Of a stretch of DNA of 64,000 nt, positions 1 to 8,265 are shown one piece after another. The stretch's first letter is position 1. Each line of letters opens with the position of its first letter. The DNA is from Arthrobacter sp. Leaf337 (GTDB lineage Bacteria > Actinomycetota > Actinomycetes > Actinomycetales > Micrococcaceae): NCBI RefSeq assembly GCF_001423745.1, contig NZ_LMPC01000005.1, positions 1-64,000 of the forward strand, given 5' to 3'. Under the pieces are notes generated by a model that worked only from the letters and a program-made list of their open reading frames with translations, searched no databases and was not told the origin of the DNA. Made by a program: the position numbers and the translations under genes.

Positions 1-2408
1 ACTCCACCTTCGTGGCCAGTGAGAGCGTGGAGTTCGGTGCCGCTGGCCAGATCCCAGATCCGGGCAGTGCCGTCTGCCCCTGCGGTGACGACACGGGTAC
101 TGTCCGGAGTGACGGCCAGTGACAAAACGGAGTAGCCGTGGTCGGTCAATATCCCCATGAGTGCCGAGGCGCTGTGGTGGCTGGTCCATTCCGGGACGAG
201 CTGCCCGGGGGTCACAGTGAGCAGGGCTTCGCGGGCATTAACGGCCAGAAGAAGGTCTCCGCTGCTGAGTGCCTGTAGCCCCAATTGCCGGCATACATAT
301 CCACGCTGCCCGACTGGGAAAGGTGGCCGAAGGTAGCGGGTCTCGCGCTCAATCAGCCGCAGGCATCCCCGGAGATCCTGGTTCAGGTCAATCGGCAGAT
401 CTGTGGAGACGATGGTCCGCAGGGTGCCGGTGACCCGGTCGATGCCCATGATCCCGATGGCCCGTTCAAGATAGACCGCGTCCCGGTATAGCCCCGACAG
501 GGCGGACGGATCGGTTTCTGCCAGATGGGAGGGGTAAAAGGACAGTGCATACAAGCTGCCTTTGGCCCACCGCGAACAGTAGTCCAGCAGGGCGTTTCGG
601 GCATTGCTCAAGGCAGTGGACATGATTCTGGTGCCCAGATATTCATTGAGCCGGGGGTGGGTTAGCGCGTAGCCTGCCGTATCGTTGCCGGTGATCATCC
701 GCCGGATCCTAGGCAGGACCTCGCTGTCGAAGTGATCGGCCGCAAACGTGCCGGGATCCTCGAAGACGGTGGGAACAAGGGCCGCTAGGTCGGTACGGGC
801 CAGGGGACCCAAAGCGGCAGCCAAGACTGCAAACAGATCCCTGACCGGCTGGTCTCCGGCAGCTGCCCTAAGCTCCTGCCACCACCGGTCCAAGTATGAG
901 GTGAATCCGTCAGGCAGGCGCCTCAGATCGTCCATCCCGTACCTTGGGTTGTTGGCGTCTCGGGCTAGGAATCTGATATAGAGGGGGTCCGCACCGTGGA
1001 TTTCTGGCCCGCCGTCCGGCAGGGAACTGACGGGGTTAGTGTAAGTGGCTTTGGCCTCGATGATTTCGAAGGCGCCGGGTCTGCGGATCAGGTTCGCGGC
1101 CAGTTCGCCGGTGGCGGTGAAGACAGCTGCGACGGCGTCCCGGTCGAAACCGTCCAGAGGAAGCTGTTGTGCGGTCTGGATGCCGTAGTCTTTGCGCCAG
1201 TCCTGGCCGGTGTCGCGGATGGTGACAATCAGATGGACTCCGGAGGGCAGCGGTCCCAAGAGGTAAGGGGCCAGCGGCCAGCCGACTACCTCATCGAGCC
1301 CGTCCAGCAGCAGAACCGGCCCGGACACGGGGGAGCCCGAGGTTCCGTCCAAGTGGTGGTGGAAGCGGGCCCGCAGCGCGGGCAGGTCAAGGCTCTGGGG
1401 CCCGGCGGCCCCGGTGGAATCGAGCTGCTCGATCATGTTTTGCAGGAAGAAGGATTCATTGAGCCAATCTGGACTGTAGCGGGGCGTGAAGAAGTGGTAG
1501 GCGAACCGGTCCGGGTCTTGGCGGACCAGACTCGCCAGCAGCGCGGTCTTGCCCAGGCCCGCCGGCGCGGTGATCGCCAGGATTCCGCCAGGCCCGGCCA
1601 TAAATTCCCCCACGGTTTTTACGTGATCACTCCGGCCAGCGAACACGGCGTAGTCCGGATCCTGTAGCAGCGGCCGGAAACCGTCCCTTAACAGCGTTTC
1701 CCTGCGAGGAAGGCGGGGCAGCCGGTCGGGTTTGGCGACGCCCAGGGCGGCCCAGAAGGTCTCTCTGTCGAGTGCGGGCAGCGAGTTGATGGCCTCGATC
1801 GGGGTCATGGCCAGTGTTCCGGGGCCTTCGGCGGGGTTGTGGTGGCGCACCACCCCGAGGATCCGGTCATTTCTGTCGAACGCGGCGGCTCCGGACATGC
1901 CCGCCCAAGGGGTTCCCTCGACGTCCCCGCCCGGCAGGGGAGGCCGGTCCCGGATGGCCGGTCCGGCGGCCTTCAGCGACAGGTACCCGGCGGTGGTTCC
2001 GGTACCGGGATGAGCGGTAAACCCCTCCGCCGTGGGTATGAACCCGTTCACTTGGACGCTGCGGCGATACCCGTCCTGGTCCTTCTTGAAGGCCGGGAAC
2101 CCGAGCGCGACGCATCCTTCGATGGTGGCGACCGTGTCCCGGTCCACCCGCGCATATCCCAGAGGCGGCAGCCTCTCGGCATCCGGGATGCTGATTTCCA
2201 GGACGGCCAGATCGATCTCCGGGTCGGTGGAGCGGACCAGGACCGTTGCGTCCGGCTCCGAAGAGCCCAGTATGACCGTATGTCCGGTGCCGGCTGCCAC
2301 GTGGGCGGCGGTCAGGACCCGGTTGCCTCCGATCCGCAGCCCGGACCCGGCCCGGCGCACACCCTGGCCGTCCCGGTAGCGGATCAATACCGCGCGTCCG
2401 GTCTCCAC
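1..2408 (-). CDS. Trypsin-like protease / STAND NTPase / WD40 protein (3' end beyond left edge)
   Basis: An open frame reads leftward from a GTG at 2408 to the window edge, about 802 residues, with no stop. Residues 1-200 look like an S1 trypsin domain: His36 in TAAHV, Asp66 in DLAVL and Ser172 in GMSGAAV form a complete catalytic triad. A P-loop follows with GLGKT (Lys287) and a hydrophobic strand ending LLLDGLDEV as Walker B, typical of STAND/NACHT NTPases. The last residues start WD40 repeats (GADGTARIWDL), which presumably continue outside the window. This order is known from predicted NTP-dependent conflict systems, where WD40 repeats sense, the NTPase oligomerises and the protease acts. 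The gene lies 30 nt after the Trypco2 gene, so they are probably co-transcribed. Its target is unknown. The start is inferred from a purine-rich stretch upstream; no ATG is in frame nearby. Confidence 0.85.
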   Translation of the reverse strand, partial: METGRAVLIRYRDGQGVRRAGSGLRIGGNRVLTAAHVAAGTGHTVILGSSEPDATVLVRSTDPEIDLAVLEISIPDAERLPPLGYARVDRDTVATIEGCVALGFPAFKKDQDGYRRSVQVNGFIPTAEGFTAHPGTGTTAGYLSLKAAGPAIRDRPPLPGGDVEGTPWAGMSGAAAFDRNDRILGVVRHHNPAEGPGTLAMTPIEAINSLPALDRETFWAALGVAKPDRLPRLPRRETLLRDGFRPLLQDPDYAVFAGRSDHVKTVGEFMAGPGGILAITAPAGLGKTALLASLVRQDPDRFAYHFFTPRYSPDWLNESFFLQNMIEQLDSTGAAGPQSLDLPALRARFHHHLDGTSGSPVSGPVLLLDGLDEVVGWPLAPYLLGPLPSGVHLIVTIRDTGQDWRKDYGIQTAQQLPLDGFDRDAVAAVFTATGELAANLIRRPGAFEIIEAKATYTNPVSSLPDGGPEIHGADPLYIRFLARDANNPRYGMDDLRRLPDGFTSYLDRWWQELRAAAGDQPVRDLFAVLAAALGPLARTDLAALVPTVFEDPGTFAADHFDSEVLPRIRRMITGNDTAGYALTHPRLNEYLGTRIMSTALSNARNALLDYCSRWAKGSLYALSFYPSHLAETDPSALSGLYRDAVYLERAIGIMGIDRVTGTLRTIVSTDLPIDLNQDLRGCLRLIERETRYLRPPFPVGQRGYVCRQLGLQALSSGDLLLAVNAREALLTVTPGQLVPEWTSHHSASALMGILTDHGYSVLSLAVTPDSTRVVTAGADGTARIWDLASGTELHALTGHEGG

Positions 2409-2437
2409 CGCCCCTCTTCCCGTTGCCCTGAGACCTG

Positions 2438-2821
2438 TTATTCGGCGGCCCCGGCAGGCAGATCCGTGCTCCCGGGGTTGCCCGTGGGCGAGTCATCCTC
2501 GTCTGAGATGACCAGGTCAACGGCCTCCCCCCGGGCGCTGAACAGGACTGGCTGCAGGGTGACCTTCAGGGTCTGGGTCACCACTGATTCGCGGGAGGCC
2601 TCGCCGCCAGCCTCGATCAGCCACCACTTGATCCCGGCCTTCCCGCCATAGTTTTTGGTCAGGGCCGCCTCGACGGTCAGTTCTACGGGGCCCGGCCGGA
2701 ACCGCACCCCCGCGACCGGCGCGCTGGCCATGGCCTGGGCCAGTTCTGCCCGCAGTGCCTCGATCGCGTCGACCAGCCTCACCCCTCCGGGCAAACCTTT
2801 TTCATCAGCTTCAGCAGGCAT
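2438..2821 (-). CDS. Trypsin-co-occurring domain 2 (Trypco2) protein
   Basis: A small acidic protein of 127 aa. Residues about 15-110 carry the pattern of the Trypco2 family: a helix with AIEALRAELAQAM, then VRFRPGPVELTVEAALT, then a GIKWWLIEAGGEA segment and a final strand TQTLKVTLQP. The family is named for sitting next to trypsin-like effector genes, which is the arrangement here. It is thought to be a small adaptor or regulator of the protease; that role is inference from context. I chose the ATG at 2821 because GAAGGGACGAAG precedes it. The frame stays open to 2893, which would add 24 unlikely residues. It is the first gene of the pair. Confidence 0.8.
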   Translation of the reverse strand: MPAEADEKGLPGGVRLVDAIEALRAELAQAMASAPVAGVRFRPGPVELTVEAALTKNYGGKAGIKWWLIEAGGEASRESVVTQTLKVTLQPVLFSARGEAVDLVISDEDDSPTGNPGSTDLPAGAAE

Positions 2822-3033
2822 CTTCGTCCCTTCACCATCCGCAAGGGCTGATCGGCCCGCCTTCATGGTCTTCCGGACTTCCGCTCCGGTCAAGAGACCT
2901 AGCGAAAGTGTCTGTTGAGGGATTCTTTATCAAGCCCGGGAAGTCATGGGCCTCCGCTGTTCACCAGCAGCCCTTCCTACGCTCTCAATAAAGGAATCCC
3001 GGGATTTTTCGCACTCCCCCGCCCGTCTCAGCA

Positions 3034-3210
3034 ATGGCAGTAGCCGCCGTCAACGGCTGCCAGGCAGGACGACGCGAGGTAACCGCCGACCACAAGGTCA
3101 AACGCGCCCACGAGCTGAAGGCCCAGGGACTCAAGCCTGCCGACATCGGAGAGATCATCGGGACCAGCCGCGCCACCGTCTACCGGTATCTGAGCATGGG
3201 TGGCACGTGA
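3034..3210 (+). pseudogene. Resolvase/invertase C-terminal HTH remnant
   Basis: A 58-codon open frame whose last 45 residues read like the C-terminal DNA-binding part of a serine recombinase: TADHKVKRAHELKAQG, then ADIGEIIGTSRATVYRYL, the usual resolvase helix-turn-helix. The catalytic N-terminal domain with its serine is absent, and the upstream sequence in this frame does not resemble one. It is most simply a scar of a transposon or integron-type resolvase. It could instead be a tiny stand-alone HTH protein, since an ATG is present at 3034, but no good ribosome site precedes it. Confidence 0.55.
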
Positions 3211-3304
3211 CGACGCCATCCTCAGCGACCACTTCAGGAACCGATCCAACTTGGCGGCTCAGGACGGCTGTAGGAGAACCGGGCTAAGGGTGTCAGCGGG
3301 GGTT

Positions 3305-3667
3305 TCATGACCGAGGGGCGGCCAGGAACGAACTAAGCCGTTTGACGGCCAGCTCCGAGGCCCAGAAGGAGACTTCTTGGTTACCAATTTGGAGGGTTAC
3401 GTCCATCCCCGGCTGGTCGCCGATGCTCCAACTTCCGTCCCACGCCAAAAGCTCGGGAGGGAGATCCTTCTCCATAAGGAGGGTTAGCTGGAGTGATTGT
3501 CTGCCGTGCTCGTCTGGTAGTCCCCCACCAACGGTGAGTCTCCAGCGGGCCCCATTCTCCAGCGCTGTCAGATGCTCAGCACATACCGGAGGCTCCATGT
3601 CGGAACCTCGAATCAAATAGGCCCCCGCCTGCGGGCGCGAACAACGAAGAACAGAGCACGATGCCAT
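3305..3667 (-). CDS. Hypothetical Cys/His-motif protein, paralogue A
   Basis: 120 aa, function not recognised. It starts with a C-x4-C motif (CSVLRC) and has CAEH about 30 residues later, a C..C..C..H set that could bind zinc. Then follow NGARW, a stretch ending DLPPELL, and a C-terminal helix after FWASELAV. The same order (Cx4C, CAEH, NGAxW, DLPP) occurs in the next gene upstream, so the two are tandem paralogues. The ATG at 3667 was chosen because the paralogue starts at the same residue and both starts follow a similar upstream segment, GTTGGATAGCCT. No transmembrane segment is seen. Confidence 0.6.
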   Translation of the reverse strand: MASCSVLRCSRPQAGAYLIRGSDMEPPVCAEHLTALENGARWRLTVGGGLPDEHGRQSLQLTLLMEKDLPPELLAWDGSWSIGDQPGMDVTLQIGNQEVSFWASELAVKRLSSFLAAPRS

Positions 3668-3702
3668 ATTCTTTAGGCTATCCAACGGTCAGCCCCAGCG
3701 TC

Positions 3703-4026
3703 CTAGGACTGGAACAACTTGGCAAGTGTTGCCCTATCTTCGTTCGTCAACAAGATCTCCATCGGGTCCTGAGATCCGCGGTCAGTCTCAATCACGAAAA
3801 CCTGGCCTGTTCCTTCGTTCCGCCGTCGCCTCAAGCTTTTGAACTTGGGGGGAAGGTCTACGCCCATTTGCACCGCATGGGTATCTGGATCGGTGATCCA
3901 GTGCGCACCGCCGTTGATTGCCGCCTTGTGTTCGGCGCAGATGAAGCGCTCAAAGGCTGAGTTTGAATCTGAAGTCAGTCTGTCGCTGCCGGTTTTCTGG
4001 CATCGCATTACATCGCAGGTAGTCAT
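3703..4026 (-). CDS. Hypothetical Cys/His-motif protein, paralogue B
   Basis: 107 aa, function not recognised. It begins MTTCDVMRC (C-x4-C), has ICAEH near residue 32, NGAHW shortly after, and DLPPKF in the middle, each matching the neighbouring paralogue. The C-terminal half is more divergent, with a basic SLRRRRNE patch and a final helix NEDRATLAKLF. The 35-nt gap between the two genes and the shared upstream segment suggest a tandem duplication that included the start region. A zinc-binding role is only inferred from the Cys/His spacing. Confidence 0.6.
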   Translation of the reverse strand: MTTCDVMRCQKTGSDRLTSDSNSAFERFICAEHKAAINGGAHWITDPDTHAVQMGVDLPPKFKSLRRRRNEGTGQVFVIETDRGSQDPMEILLTNEDRATLAKLFQS

Positions 4027-4600
4027 GAACTGAGGCTATCCAACCGTCACTGATCCAGCTTGAGGCTGGACAATGACACGCCCGTTAAGGGCGGAATCCC
4101 CGCCAGCGCCCGCTATTCGTTGCCCTAGGCTAGTAGCCGCCGCCACCGCGCGGCAGGAAGCCCGTACCTCGAACGGGTTGTGCGCACTGGGGCAAGTGGA
4201 CCCACCTTTCCGTTCAGCTCAAAGCTGGGCGGTTTCCAACCATCGTTACAAGGGTCTCGTTTGAAGGCCGCGCTTCATCGCCGAGGAACCCTTCTCAAAG
4301 CCCCACCTGGTGGGGGAGGCCTAACCTGGCCGCACTTGTGGCGACAAGCTTGGCAGCCCCCTGACGAGGGCCTGTTGGGCCGCCGAGGTTTTGCGACGAG
4401 GGTGCCTTGGGCGAAGTCGTAGACAAATAATGCCATCCGGACCTGTTCCCCGAATTAAACCGCCGCAGACTGGCTGCCCCTAGGGGCAAGCCTATAGCGA
4501 GGCCCACAGCTCACAGTAGAACTCGCCAAAGCAGACCACCACGACTTCTTGCACGACGCACCAATGCTCTTCTGCAGTCTATCCACGTTTCGCAATTGTA
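4027..4600. other. Non-coding or decayed stretch
   Basis: About 570 nt with no frame that looks like a real protein on either strand. It begins with GGCTATCCAAC, the upstream element shared by the two Cys/His paralogues. The remainder is moderately GC-rich and shows no clear repeats, tRNA or mobile-element ends to my eye. It is probably degraded coding sequence. The right edge becomes AT-rich at the next promoter. Confidence 0.4.
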
Positions 4601-4628
4601 TTGACAAGACTTCAAACTTCCCTATTAT
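4601..4628 (+). promoter_or_regulatory. Sigma-70-type promoter
   Basis: A perfect -35 hexamer TTGACA at 4601-4606 is followed after 16 nt by TATTAT at 4623-4628. The 23-bp inverted-repeat operator starts at the last base of the -10 box and ends 14 nt before the ATG at 4665, so a protein bound there would block the transcription start. Confidence 0.6.
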
Positions 4629-4650
4629 TTGTTAATATCAAATTAATAAA
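4628..4650 (+). promoter_or_regulatory. 23-bp inverted-repeat operator, copy 1
   Basis: Arms TTTGTTA and TAATAAA are separated by 9 nt (ATATCAAAT). The same 7-9-7 architecture and similar bases occur at 10391-10413, 13794-13816 and 18105-18127, each just upstream of a gene start. It overlaps the predicted -10 box of the 4665 gene. Confidence 0.6.
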
Positions 4651-4664
4651 CTAAGGAGCCTTTG

Positions 4665-4967
4665 ATGGTTAACAACCAGCCCGTGAACCTCTTCGAAGTC
4701 ATGGAAGCACTCGACGCCTGCCGCGGCGTCACCGGGCCGCTGTCGACGAAACGCAGAGCACTCATTTGGCAGGCCATCGAAACAGCCGATGACACTGATT
4801 GGCTTGCAGCCAGGACAATCCTCATCACCACAGACAAGACCCTGTGGCAGGCAGTGGTGGCGGAAGGGTCAGCGCCCAACCACACGCCACCACCGTCACG
4901 GATCCTCAGCGCAATCCAGAAGACCGCGAAGGTCAGCCCCAGGCACACGAAGCCGCCGGCGAGCTGA
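4665..4967 (+). CDS. Hypothetical small protein under the shared operator
   Basis: 100 aa, not recognised. The ATG at 4665 has an excellent ribosome site (AAGGAG, 6 nt spacing); a TTG one codon earlier is less likely. Residues 5-70 look like an all-helical domain (FEVMEALDAC, ALIWQAIETA, WLAARTILITTDKTLWQAVV). The C-terminal 30 residues are Pro/Ser-rich and probably disordered. It has its own strong promoter and one of four copies of the 23-bp operator, so it likely belongs to the plasmid regulon described for 10.4-18.1 kb. I cannot assign a function. Confidence 0.6.
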   Translation: MVNNQPVNLFEVMEALDACRGVTGPLSTKRRALIWQAIETADDTDWLAARTILITTDKTLWQAVVAEGSAPNHTPPPSRILSAIQKTAKVSPRHTKPPAS

Positions 4968-5029
4968 TTGCAATCCCCCACCAGCCGGCACCTACATCCG
5001 CTAACACCACTGAAGGATGGTCGATCTCC

Positions 5030-5334
5030 TTGCTACGACACATCACATTCGCCGCATTCCTTCCGGCGCTTGCTCTGGTTTTATCCGGCTGCGCACAGCT
5101 CGATATGGCGGGTCCTGTAGACGCTCCATCGACGGCGGAATCGGTAGAGGCCGAATCAGTCCTCCAACAGCTCTGGACCATGCCAGTCAAAGGCAAAGCG
5201 CCTGACACCGGATATTCCTCCGACACACGCACCCAGCTCCACGGGCCGACCTGGACGGACGCAACTGATGCGCCGATGGGGCACGACGGGTGCGATACGA
5301 GAAACGACATCCTTGGACAACGATGTCACCTTCA
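5030..5334 (+). pseudogene. Remnant of a secreted HNH-type (DUF1524/GmrSD-C-like) lipoprotein
   Basis: From the TTG at 5030 the frame encodes a signal peptide and lipobox (LALVLSGC), then a segment characteristic of the actinobacterial exported HNH endonuclease-like family: LPVKG-type WTMPVKGKAPDTGY, then GPTWTD and GHDGCDTRNDIL. The family normally continues for another 100 residues or so with the HNH core. Here it stops after a frameshift: VTFKPGT, the expected next motif, lies in a different frame at about 5320-5340. The sequence then passes into an unrelated methylase tail. I read it as the 5' part of a gene cut by deletion. Confidence 0.6.
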
Positions 5335-5674
5335 AACCGGGAACCGCCGGACCATCACCCCAGTGGACCGGTTTGCGGTGATCACCACACTCAGCGGGGC
5401 CAACGCACCCAAGGACGTCGGCCAGCCCCTGGACACCTTCGCGGCGAACGGTAATCACCACGGCCTTACAGAGTGGTCCGTGCCCGAGGTGGACGACTGC
5501 GAGTGCCGGATGCTGCAGCATCACGAGATCAAGGCCGGCATGGCTTTCCCGAAGGAATACATCATGCTCGGCAACAAGCGCGAGCAGGTCAAGATGGCGG
5601 GCAACGCCGTCACTCCCCCGACCTCCCGTGACCTTGTCGAGTGTATGGCCGAGTCGCTGGGGCTGGCAGCATGA
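5335..5674 (+). pseudogene. C-terminal fragment of a C5-cytosine DNA methyltransferase
   Basis: The last 110 residues of this open frame match the end of Dcm-type methyltransferases: TITPVDRFAVIT, then a GNHHGLTE segment, RMLQHHEIKAGMAFP, and the conserved motif IX/X tail GNKREQVKMAGNAVTPP. Motifs I, IV (PCQ) and VI (ENV), needed for catalysis, are missing. The fragment is fused in frame to the preceding lipoprotein remnant, so the 291-codon open frame is a chimera of two broken genes. It cannot be an active methylase on its own. Confidence 0.7.
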
Positions 5675-5828
5675 ATCCCCCCATTTCCGTACTGCGGCGG
5701 AAGGACCCGAATGGCACCACGGATTGCCGAGCTGGTCCCAACAACATCATCGCTCACCAACCCGTTTTGGAATTCACGATAGGCACCGCCAATGAAGACC
5801 CGCCAGATCAACTGAAAGGACCAAGACC

Positions 5829-6380
5829 ATGGGCACCATCCCAGCACTAAAGAATCCGGGTGTCGTACCCCTCAAATCCTTGAAGAGAAACCTCGCCGGC
5901 TACATCCGCTCAGCAAAGGCCGGCCACGATGTACTCATCGGCTCCAGCCACCCGGAAGTCCGCCTGGTCCGCGCATCAGCCGAGTCGAGCTCAGCAACAG
6001 GGTCTGTCCAGGTGGCTCCGGATCTGCTGGCCACCCTAATCGCCGCGGCGGCCGAAGCGGCTGCTTCGAAGGTCGCCGAAGCACAATGCGCCGAAGCCGA
6101 CATCGACCAAACCCTCAGGCAAGGTCTTGGTGATCCCACCGCCCAGCTTCTTCTCAGCGACGGAGGAACCGTCTGGGCAGGCCTCTATTTCCGTGCCTTC
6201 TGCACTACGCTCCACAAACTGGAGTACGCCACGGTCCTTCCTCGTATCAGCCTCTCCGCCCTCCTGGCGCACCTTTCCCTTCGCCTTGAAAACGACCACA
6301 CCCTCCCAAGCGGGCGCTGGAAGCAGCTCCAGGACAACATCTTTGGCCGGCCACACCAGGAACAGGATGGCGGTGCCTAA
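5829..6380 (+). CDS. Phd/YefM-like antitoxin-type protein with long C-terminal extension
   Basis: 183 aa, ribosome site GAAAGGA at good distance. Residues 10-48 (VVPLKSLKRNLAGYIRSAKAG, then VLIGSSHPEVRLV) resemble the Phd/YefM fold of type II antitoxins, which ends in a strand written xPVARLV in that family. The remaining 130 residues are Ala-rich helices of unknown role; typical antitoxins are 70-90 aa, so this is long. A short overlapping frame follows at 6367 where a toxin would be expected, but it does not resemble a known toxin. I regard the antitoxin link as plausible, not shown. Confidence 0.55.
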   Translation: MGTIPALKNPGVVPLKSLKRNLAGYIRSAKAGHDVLIGSSHPEVRLVRASAESSSATGSVQVAPDLLATLIAAAAEAAASKVAEAQCAEADIDQTLRQGLGDPTAQLLLSDGGTVWAGLYFRAFCTTLHKLEYATVLPRISLSALLAHLSLRLENDHTLPSGRWKQLQDNIFGRPHQEQDGGA

Positions 6381-6588
6381 AGCTCGACCACCCAGACCAC
6401 TCGATTCTCGCGGGACCGCCCTGCTGCGAAAGGGCCAAACTACGCGCGCCCTGGCACTGGTCGTCAAAGCCAAGCTTGAAGCAGTGGCCTCACGGTCTAC
6501 CAAGAATCAGAGCAGTCAGTTGCAAATGCACTTGAGACAGGGATCGTCCCCTCTGCTCCAGCTCGACTCCGGTTCAAAACGCTCCTGA
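6367..6588 (+). CDS. Possible small basic protein
   Basis: 73 aa from an ATG that overlaps the end of the upstream gene by 14 nt, which suggests translational coupling. It is rich in Arg, Lys and Ser and has one likely helix (RALALVVKAKLEAVASR). No family is recognised and there is no independent ribosome site beyond CAGG. It could be a non-coding shadow. Its place directly after an antitoxin-like gene is the main reason to record it. Confidence 0.3.
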   Translation: MAVPKARPPRPLDSRGTALLRKGQTTRALALVVKAKLEAVASRSTKNQSSQLQMHLRQGSSPLLQLDSGSKRS

Positions 6589-6625
6589 CGAGGCGATTTC
6601 GCAATACAAGGGCTCCGTCTCGCCG

Positions 6626-8254
6626 CTACGCATCCTCATCCTCGGCTTCGATCGGTAGGGGCGGGATTAAGCAGACCTGCCAGCGCCTGTATGGGTGCGC
6701 AGGGTTTACCTCTCCTATGGGAAGCCAGTTCAGCGTTCTGGTTAACGCCAAAGTGGCACCTCGAACAAGCGTGGAGACGGGCATGATTGCCGGTTGGGCC
6801 TTCACCTTGGCCACCTGTTGCGCCAGTCTCGGCTCCAGCGCTGGTTCCGGGATCTGTGCAGCCAGCCCGCTGTCGTTGTCCTGGACGAACCAACGATGAA
6901 CGCCGTTGGGGTAGCTGATGACGAGAATCTCCGCGTTCTCCGCATTTCCGATAAGTCTCTTCGCTCTAATACGGTCAACTTCTTGGTTCCAGCGTCGGAA
7001 ATAGCGCCCGGGTTCAGGAGGGAGGTATGTCTCGTCAGCCTTGACCGCAGCCCAGAAGGCATCCGCCTTTCCGCGGCGGCCGAGGCCCTTGGGACCGAGG
7101 AAGATCTGAGTGGTCGCCGGGTAACGTCGCATATTCGCTACAAGCCGGTCGCCAAGGTGCCGCTCAAGCTCGCTCAGTGCTTTGAAGGCTGTTTGTATTT
7201 CTTCGTCATCCGGGGTCTGTCCACCGTGTACGGCAGCGTTACGCAGATCGGCCAAGTTGATTCGCCAGTCCCGCACAGGCCCCGGCCTGTCAAGATTCCA
7301 CTGGCCTCCGAGCCGACCTGAGAACTGGGATGTCACCTTTTTTGTGACGGTGTCCTTCGTGTCCAAGACTCTTGCTACGTCAGCACAGCTCAAGTCCTCT
7401 TCCCACATCATCAGGAGCATGACTTCAACCAGGAGCGCTTCTGCGGCTGCACCAGCCAAAATGATTGTGCTGAGGTTTTCACCTCGTCTATAAGCGAGAT
7501 TCGCCTCACGCCGCATGTCGCTAAATGCCGCGAAGATGTTCGGTGAGTAGTCGTTGAAGGCTCTGCTCAGTGCTCTTTGCTGATCCTGGTTTAGATCAGG
7601 GCCGCGCAAATGATTTGCATCGTTCTCGCCCACATTTGCCATGAAGATTTGTACGGAGGGTTTGGCGAAGACTTCGCCTGAGGACAGCAGGAAGGGGAGT
7701 GCAGCCGGGAGTCCCTTTCTGGTCACGAGCCGCAGAGGCCGTTCGGTGACCAGATGGTGCGCTCTCTGGATGGAACGCAGCACCTTCAGAGCCTCGTCGA
7801 AGGTGTCCGTAATGCCATCCCGGCTCGCCGACACAGTCATCGGGCCAAAGACCTCCGCTACCGTGACAACCTTGGGGCGGCGAATGGGTGGCACACTGGC
7901 ATCTGCCGTCCGCCCTAGGACATCCCCCAGGGCACTCATGACGGCCGTTCCGCGGGGGTCAGATACCTCTTGCTCTGACTGGTGAAACCGGACGCCGATA
8001 CGGAATGCATATTCCACACCGCTACGATTCCCGAGTGCAATCGAGGGAGAATTTTCCCGTGGGTCGAGCACTTCTTCTATCGGCACCTCGAACAGGTGTG
8101 GGACGTCCAAAGGCTCAGGCAGCGGAATAAAGAATGCGACGATGGCAGTCTCGGACGTCCATTGCCGTCGTAGTGAGCGTGGCACGGAGTAGCGAGGCCA
8201 TTTGAGGTTTTTGGGCGCCGGCGCACGGTACGGGAAGCCGGTCGTTTCAGTCAT
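6626..8254 (-). CDS. Large protein with a HEPN-like domain
   Basis: 542 aa from the ATG at 8254 (AGGATGGGG before it); a GTG at 8269 overlapping the upstream stop is the alternative. The central helical part contains AGAAAEALLVEVMLLMMWEE and later DLRNAAVHGG. The latter is the R-x4-H (RNAAVH) motif of HEPN ribonuclease/dimerisation domains, followed by the usual helix AFKALSELERHL. HEPN proteins are often toxins, Abi proteins or RNases in defence. The N-terminal 230 residues and the C-terminal 130 residues are not recognised. It forms a coupled pair with the HNH gene. Whether the HEPN motif is catalytic cannot be told. Confidence 0.65.
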   Translation of the reverse strand: MTETTGFPYRAPAPKNLKWPRYSVPRSLRRQWTSETAIVAFFIPLPEPLDVPHLFEVPIEEVLDPRENSPSIALGNRSGVEYAFRIGVRFHQSEQEVSDPRGTAVMSALGDVLGRTADASVPPIRRPKVVTVAEVFGPMTVSASRDGITDTFDEALKVLRSIQRAHHLVTERPLRLVTRKGLPAALPFLLSSGEVFAKPSVQIFMANVGENDANHLRGPDLNQDQQRALSRAFNDYSPNIFAAFSDMRREANLAYRRGENLSTIILAGAAAEALLVEVMLLMMWEEDLSCADVARVLDTKDTVTKKVTSQFSGRLGGQWNLDRPGPVRDWRINLADLRNAAVHGGQTPDDEEIQTAFKALSELERHLGDRLVANMRRYPATTQIFLGPKGLGRRGKADAFWAAVKADETYLPPEPGRYFRRWNQEVDRIRAKRLIGNAENAEILVISYPNGVHRWFVQDNDSGLAAQIPEPALEPRLAQQVAKVKAQPAIMPVSTLVRGATLALTRTLNWLPIGEVNPAHPYRRWQVCLIPPLPIEAEDEDA

Positions 8255-8265
8255 GAGCCCCATCC

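Noticed and set aside
1867..2520. 217-codon minus-strand frame
   Set aside because: Different frame from the trypsin/STAND gene, which shows catalytic motifs; this one is Arg/Gly/Pro-rich.
4799..5674. Single 291-codon open frame as one gene
   Set aside because: Its halves belong to unrelated families (HNH lipoprotein and cytosine methylase tail), the true start is a TTG at 5030, and the junction has a frame change.
5671..5850. 59-codon plus-strand frame after the methylase fragment
   Set aside because: Starts at an ATG overlapping the remnant's stop and runs into the next gene's start; no site or family features.
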